Assembly (NCBI RefSeq): GCF_001870225.1
Contig: NZ_CP017675.1
Location: 2,367,958 to 2,431,957, forward strand
Length of the DNA: 64,000 nt
Direction of reading: 5' to 3'
DNA from: Gloeomargarita lithophora Alchichica-D10
GTDB taxonomy: Bacteria; Cyanobacteriota; Cyanobacteriia; Gloeomargaritales; Gloeomargaritaceae
This document shows positions 62,004-64,000 of this stretch, piece after piece; position 1 is the stretch's first letter, and every line of letters starts with the position of its first letter. Both the position numbers and the translations under genes were made by a program. The notes under the pieces are model-generated. The model was given only the letters and a program-made list of their open reading frames with translations. It did not search any database and was not told the origin of the DNA.

Positions 62004-63233
62004 ATGCCCTCGATTGAATTGGTGGGATTTGTCGCCGGAATATTACTGCTGGTGAGTATTTTTGCCAGCAAATTAGCTAATCAGTTTGGTGTGCCCTCTC
62101 TGTTGTTATTTCTATTCACCGGTTGGTTGGTGGAACACTTCACCGCCATTGATTTAACCAATCCCGCCATCGCTAAGTTTGTGGGGGATTTTGCTTTAAT
62201 TTTTATTATTTTTACCGGGGGATTGGATACCCGTTGGCAACAGGTGAAGCCGGTGATTTTCTCCGGGGTGAAATTAGCTACTTTGGGGGTATTACTCACC
62301 ATGCTTTTGATGGGAATTTTTATTTGGCTAATTTTAGGTTCCTACAGTACCTTTTCCCTGGGAACCGAGGGTTTACCCCTCAATAAAGCCTTTCTTTTGG
62401 CGGCAATTATTTCCTCAACCGATGCGGCGGCGGTATTCTCTGTCCTGCGCTCTAGCCGTACGGAATTGCGGGGGAATTTACAACCTCTTTTGGAACTCGA
62501 ATCTAGTAGTAATGACCCGATGGCTGTGCTTTTGACCACGACGATTTTGAGTCAAATGGCGGGGGAAAATATCTCGATTTTAGCCAGTGGTATGATGCTG
62601 ATTTCCCAACTATTGATTGGCACGTTGTTGGGGTATGGGTTGGGACGATTGGACAGCTATTTACTCAATCATCTGGGGTTGGCGACCCAGGGGCTTTATG
62701 CGGTGGGTTCGCTTGCTTTGGTTTTATTTATTTATAGCTTTAGCGTTTTCCTCAATGGTAATGGCTATCTGGCGGTTTATGTGGCGGGGTTAGTATTAGG
62801 CAATCATCCCCTCATTCACCGGGAATATATTAGTAATTTCCACGAAGGTTTCACTTGGTTGATGCAGATTATTATGTTTGTCACCCTGGGGATGCTGTCC
62901 GTACCCTACCAGGCGACCTTGGGTTCTTTGGCACTGGTGGCGGTGATTATTGGTTTGTTTCTCATGTTTGTCGCCCGCCCGGTGAGTGTGTTTGTGAGTT
63001 TGGCGGGCAGTGGTATCCCCTGGCGTGAACAGGGATTGATCGCTTGGGTGGGTCTGCGGGGGGCGGTGCCGATTGTTTTGGCAACCTTTCCCTTGGCCCT
63101 GGGGATGGAGCAGGCGGGGGAAATGTTCGTGGTGGTCAGTATCCTGGTGGTCATGTCCCTGCTGGGGCAAGGCTTTACCCTCGCGACCGTCGCCCGGTGG
63201 CTGGGGTTGACCGCTCCCGGTGAAATAACTTAA
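62004..63233 (+). CDS. Potassium or sodium/proton antiporter (CPA1 NhaP2-like)
   Basis: 409 residues with about thirteen helices. GLDTRWQQVKPVIFSG, ISSTDAAAVFSVLRSSRTEL with the Asp pair region, and LELESSSNDPMAVLLTT with the ion-binding ND motif are typical of NhaP2/CvrA-type antiporters, as is GLRGAVPIVLATFPLALG. It lacks a C-terminal TrkA domain. Ion preference cannot be told. It probably aids pH or salt balance. Confidence 0.9.
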   Translation: MPSIELVGFVAGILLLVSIFASKLANQFGVPSLLLFLFTGWLVEHFTAIDLTNPAIAKFVGDFALIFIIFTGGLDTRWQQVKPVIFSGVKLATLGVLLTMLLMGIFIWLILGSYSTFSLGTEGLPLNKAFLLAAIISSTDAAAVFSVLRSSRTELRGNLQPLLELESSSNDPMAVLLTTTILSQMAGENISILASGMMLISQLLIGTLLGYGLGRLDSYLLNHLGLATQGLYAVGSLALVLFIYSFSVFLNGNGYLAVYVAGLVLGNHPLIHREYISNFHEGFTWLMQIIMFVTLGMLSVPYQATLGSLALVAVIIGLFLMFVARPVSVFVSLAGSGIPWREQGLIAWVGLRGAVPIVLATFPLALGMEQAGEMFVVVSILVVMSLLGQGFTLATVARWLGLTAPGEIT

Positions 63234-63291
63234 CAAAATGTAATGATTCATGTAATAATTAGCAACAACATGAGTAAATCGAGGTTTTGAC

Positions 63292-63660
63292 ATGGGCAAA
63301 CTGATGGAAAAATTCAATGTGAATCCCACCGGAGCGGGTACGTTTGGCTTTACCCATTTCGCCGAGGTGTGGAACGGGCGGTTGGCGATGGTGGGCATTA
63401 TTTGTCTGGTAGCGGGGGAAGTCACCACCGGCAAAGGTCAGTTGGCGCAGATGGGCATCGTCGGTCGGGGTGCCGGTTTGTTGGTGGTGCTATTGCTGGT
63501 GGGTTTGACCGTGGCCTCGATGTTGGGCTACTACGCCGTTGGGATGGCGCAACAGATGGCACTCACGGAATCGGAAAATTCAACAACCCCTGTTCCGGCA
63601 GGTAGCCCCGAAACTGCCCCGTCTGCCCCAGTACCAACAGCAGGGACACCGACCAGCTAG
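63292..63660 (+). CDS. High-light-inducible protein with an extra membrane helix
   Basis: 122 residues. The first part carries the chlorophyll-binding motif FAEVWNGRLAMVGIICLVAG (ExxNGRxAMxG). A second hydrophobic helix (GRGAGLLVVLLLVGLTVASM) follows, then a Pro- and Ser-rich tail after residue 85. Typical HLIPs are 50-70 residues with one helix, so this is an elongated form. It should bind chlorophyll and carotenoid in thylakoids and protect against excess light. Its last 98 bases overlap the convergent GH57 gene. Confidence 0.88.
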   Translation: MGKLMEKFNVNPTGAGTFGFTHFAEVWNGRLAMVGIICLVAGEVTTGKGQLAQMGIVGRGAGLLVVLLLVGLTVASMLGYYAVGMAQQMALTESENSTTPVPAGSPETAPSAPVPTAGTPTS

Positions 63661-64000
63661 GGGCCACCGGGAGTTCAGCCCAGGGTACGGCGACCTCCAG
63701 GCAGGTGTCCAGGGCAATTTGGCTATGGGTGGGTTGGGCATTCCACTTGCCCTCCTCCCCCGCGGTCATCAGCCAGCAAAACCGTTCCCGCAGGTGAATC
63801 CCCAGGTGATGGCGAAAGCGGTAGTTGCAGGGAGCCACATCCGGCACATCCACCAGGGGCATGGGGCTGGTTTTTCCCGACTGCCCTGGATAAAACCAAA
63901 GCAAATGTAAGCTAGAAAAGCCGTCCTTGCCGGGAATCACCCCCTGGCTGAAATCCACCCGCAGGTAAAAATGTAGGTGATCCGTGCCATAACGAATGGC
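63563..64000 (-). CDS. C-terminal part of a GH57 family glycoside hydrolase (start outside window)
   Basis: The frame is open to the window edge and encodes the C-terminal beta domain: IRYGTDHLHFYLRVDFSQG, LLWFYPGQSGKTSPMPLVDV, NYRFRHHLGIHLRERFCWL and LEVAVPWAELPVAPSWSVSL. This end is typical of the long cyanobacterial GH57 amylase or branching-enzyme-related proteins. The catalytic domain is beyond the window. The stop at 63563 lies inside the HLIP gene's tail on the other strand. Confidence 0.72.
   Translation of the reverse strand, partial: AIRYGTDHLHFYLRVDFSQGVIPGKDGFSSLHLLWFYPGQSGKTSPMPLVDVPDVAPCNYRFRHHLGIHLRERFCWLMTAGEEGKWNAQPTHSQIALDTCLEVAVPWAELPVAPSWSVSLLLVLGQTGQFRGYLPEQGLLNFPIP

Overview
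The window is chromosomal DNA from a unicellular-type cyanobacterium. The evidence is a high-light-inducible chlorophyll-binding protein, an Rre1/Ycf29 response regulator, MenA for phylloquinone, an SLH-OprB outer-membrane porin, a cyAbrB regulator, a PetP-like protein and many families restricted to cyanobacteria (DUF1815, DUF2854, DUF2862, DUF3007, DUF3067). Core genes are G+C-rich, closely packed and often overlap at their ends. No rRNA or tRNA was seen, so the genus cannot be fixed from this window.

Layout. 1-2985: end of an AAA-type kinase, an MFS exporter, an HNH nuclease and a pentapeptide protein. 2976-4804: a decayed toxin-antitoxin patch (HepT/MNT, PIN/antitoxin, TPR fragment) broken by short palindromic elements. 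4934-17814: housekeeping genes (pdxA, cyAbrB, ilvH, fumC, a PP2C phosphatase, two sugar-transfer genes, minCDE, speA). 17815-19650: element-rich gap with one pseudogene and an EfeO-like lipoprotein. 19658-28860: argJ, a phosphatase, a PetP-like/ArsA-like/M48-like cluster, a DM13-ECF sigma-anti-sigma operon, pirin and sufE. 28971-32927: pstSCAB behind a Pho box. 32924-40149: sulfurtransferase, Uma2, a CHAT protein, menA, ybeY, a glycosyltransferase, SRP RNA and pyrR. 40179-43127: accessory island with an Eco47II-type restriction-modification pair and hicBA, with attC-like sequences. 43168-55681: secreted repeat proteins, queE, phhB, porin, Uma2 pair, LpxB-like, CysQ-like, Cax, a MinD-like ATPase and sigA. 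55690-59683: second accessory island with an unusual restriction-modification pair and cassette-like small genes. 59731-64000: rre1, a Cys-repeat YHS protein, a cysteine dioxygenase-like protein, a cation/proton antiporter, an HLIP and the end of a GH57 gene.

Functional groupings. The pst operon is a complete phosphate importer under probable PhoB control. MinCDE places the division site. The DM13/sigma/anti-sigma trio looks like a small envelope or redox signalling unit. The two AT-rich islands hold defence genes beside attC-like repeats. At least twelve copies of a short palindromic element family are spread over the window. Three copies sit cleanly inside genes with target-site duplications, and copies with mismatched ends sit where neighbouring genes have lost one half, which suggests recombination between copies has been deleting DNA.
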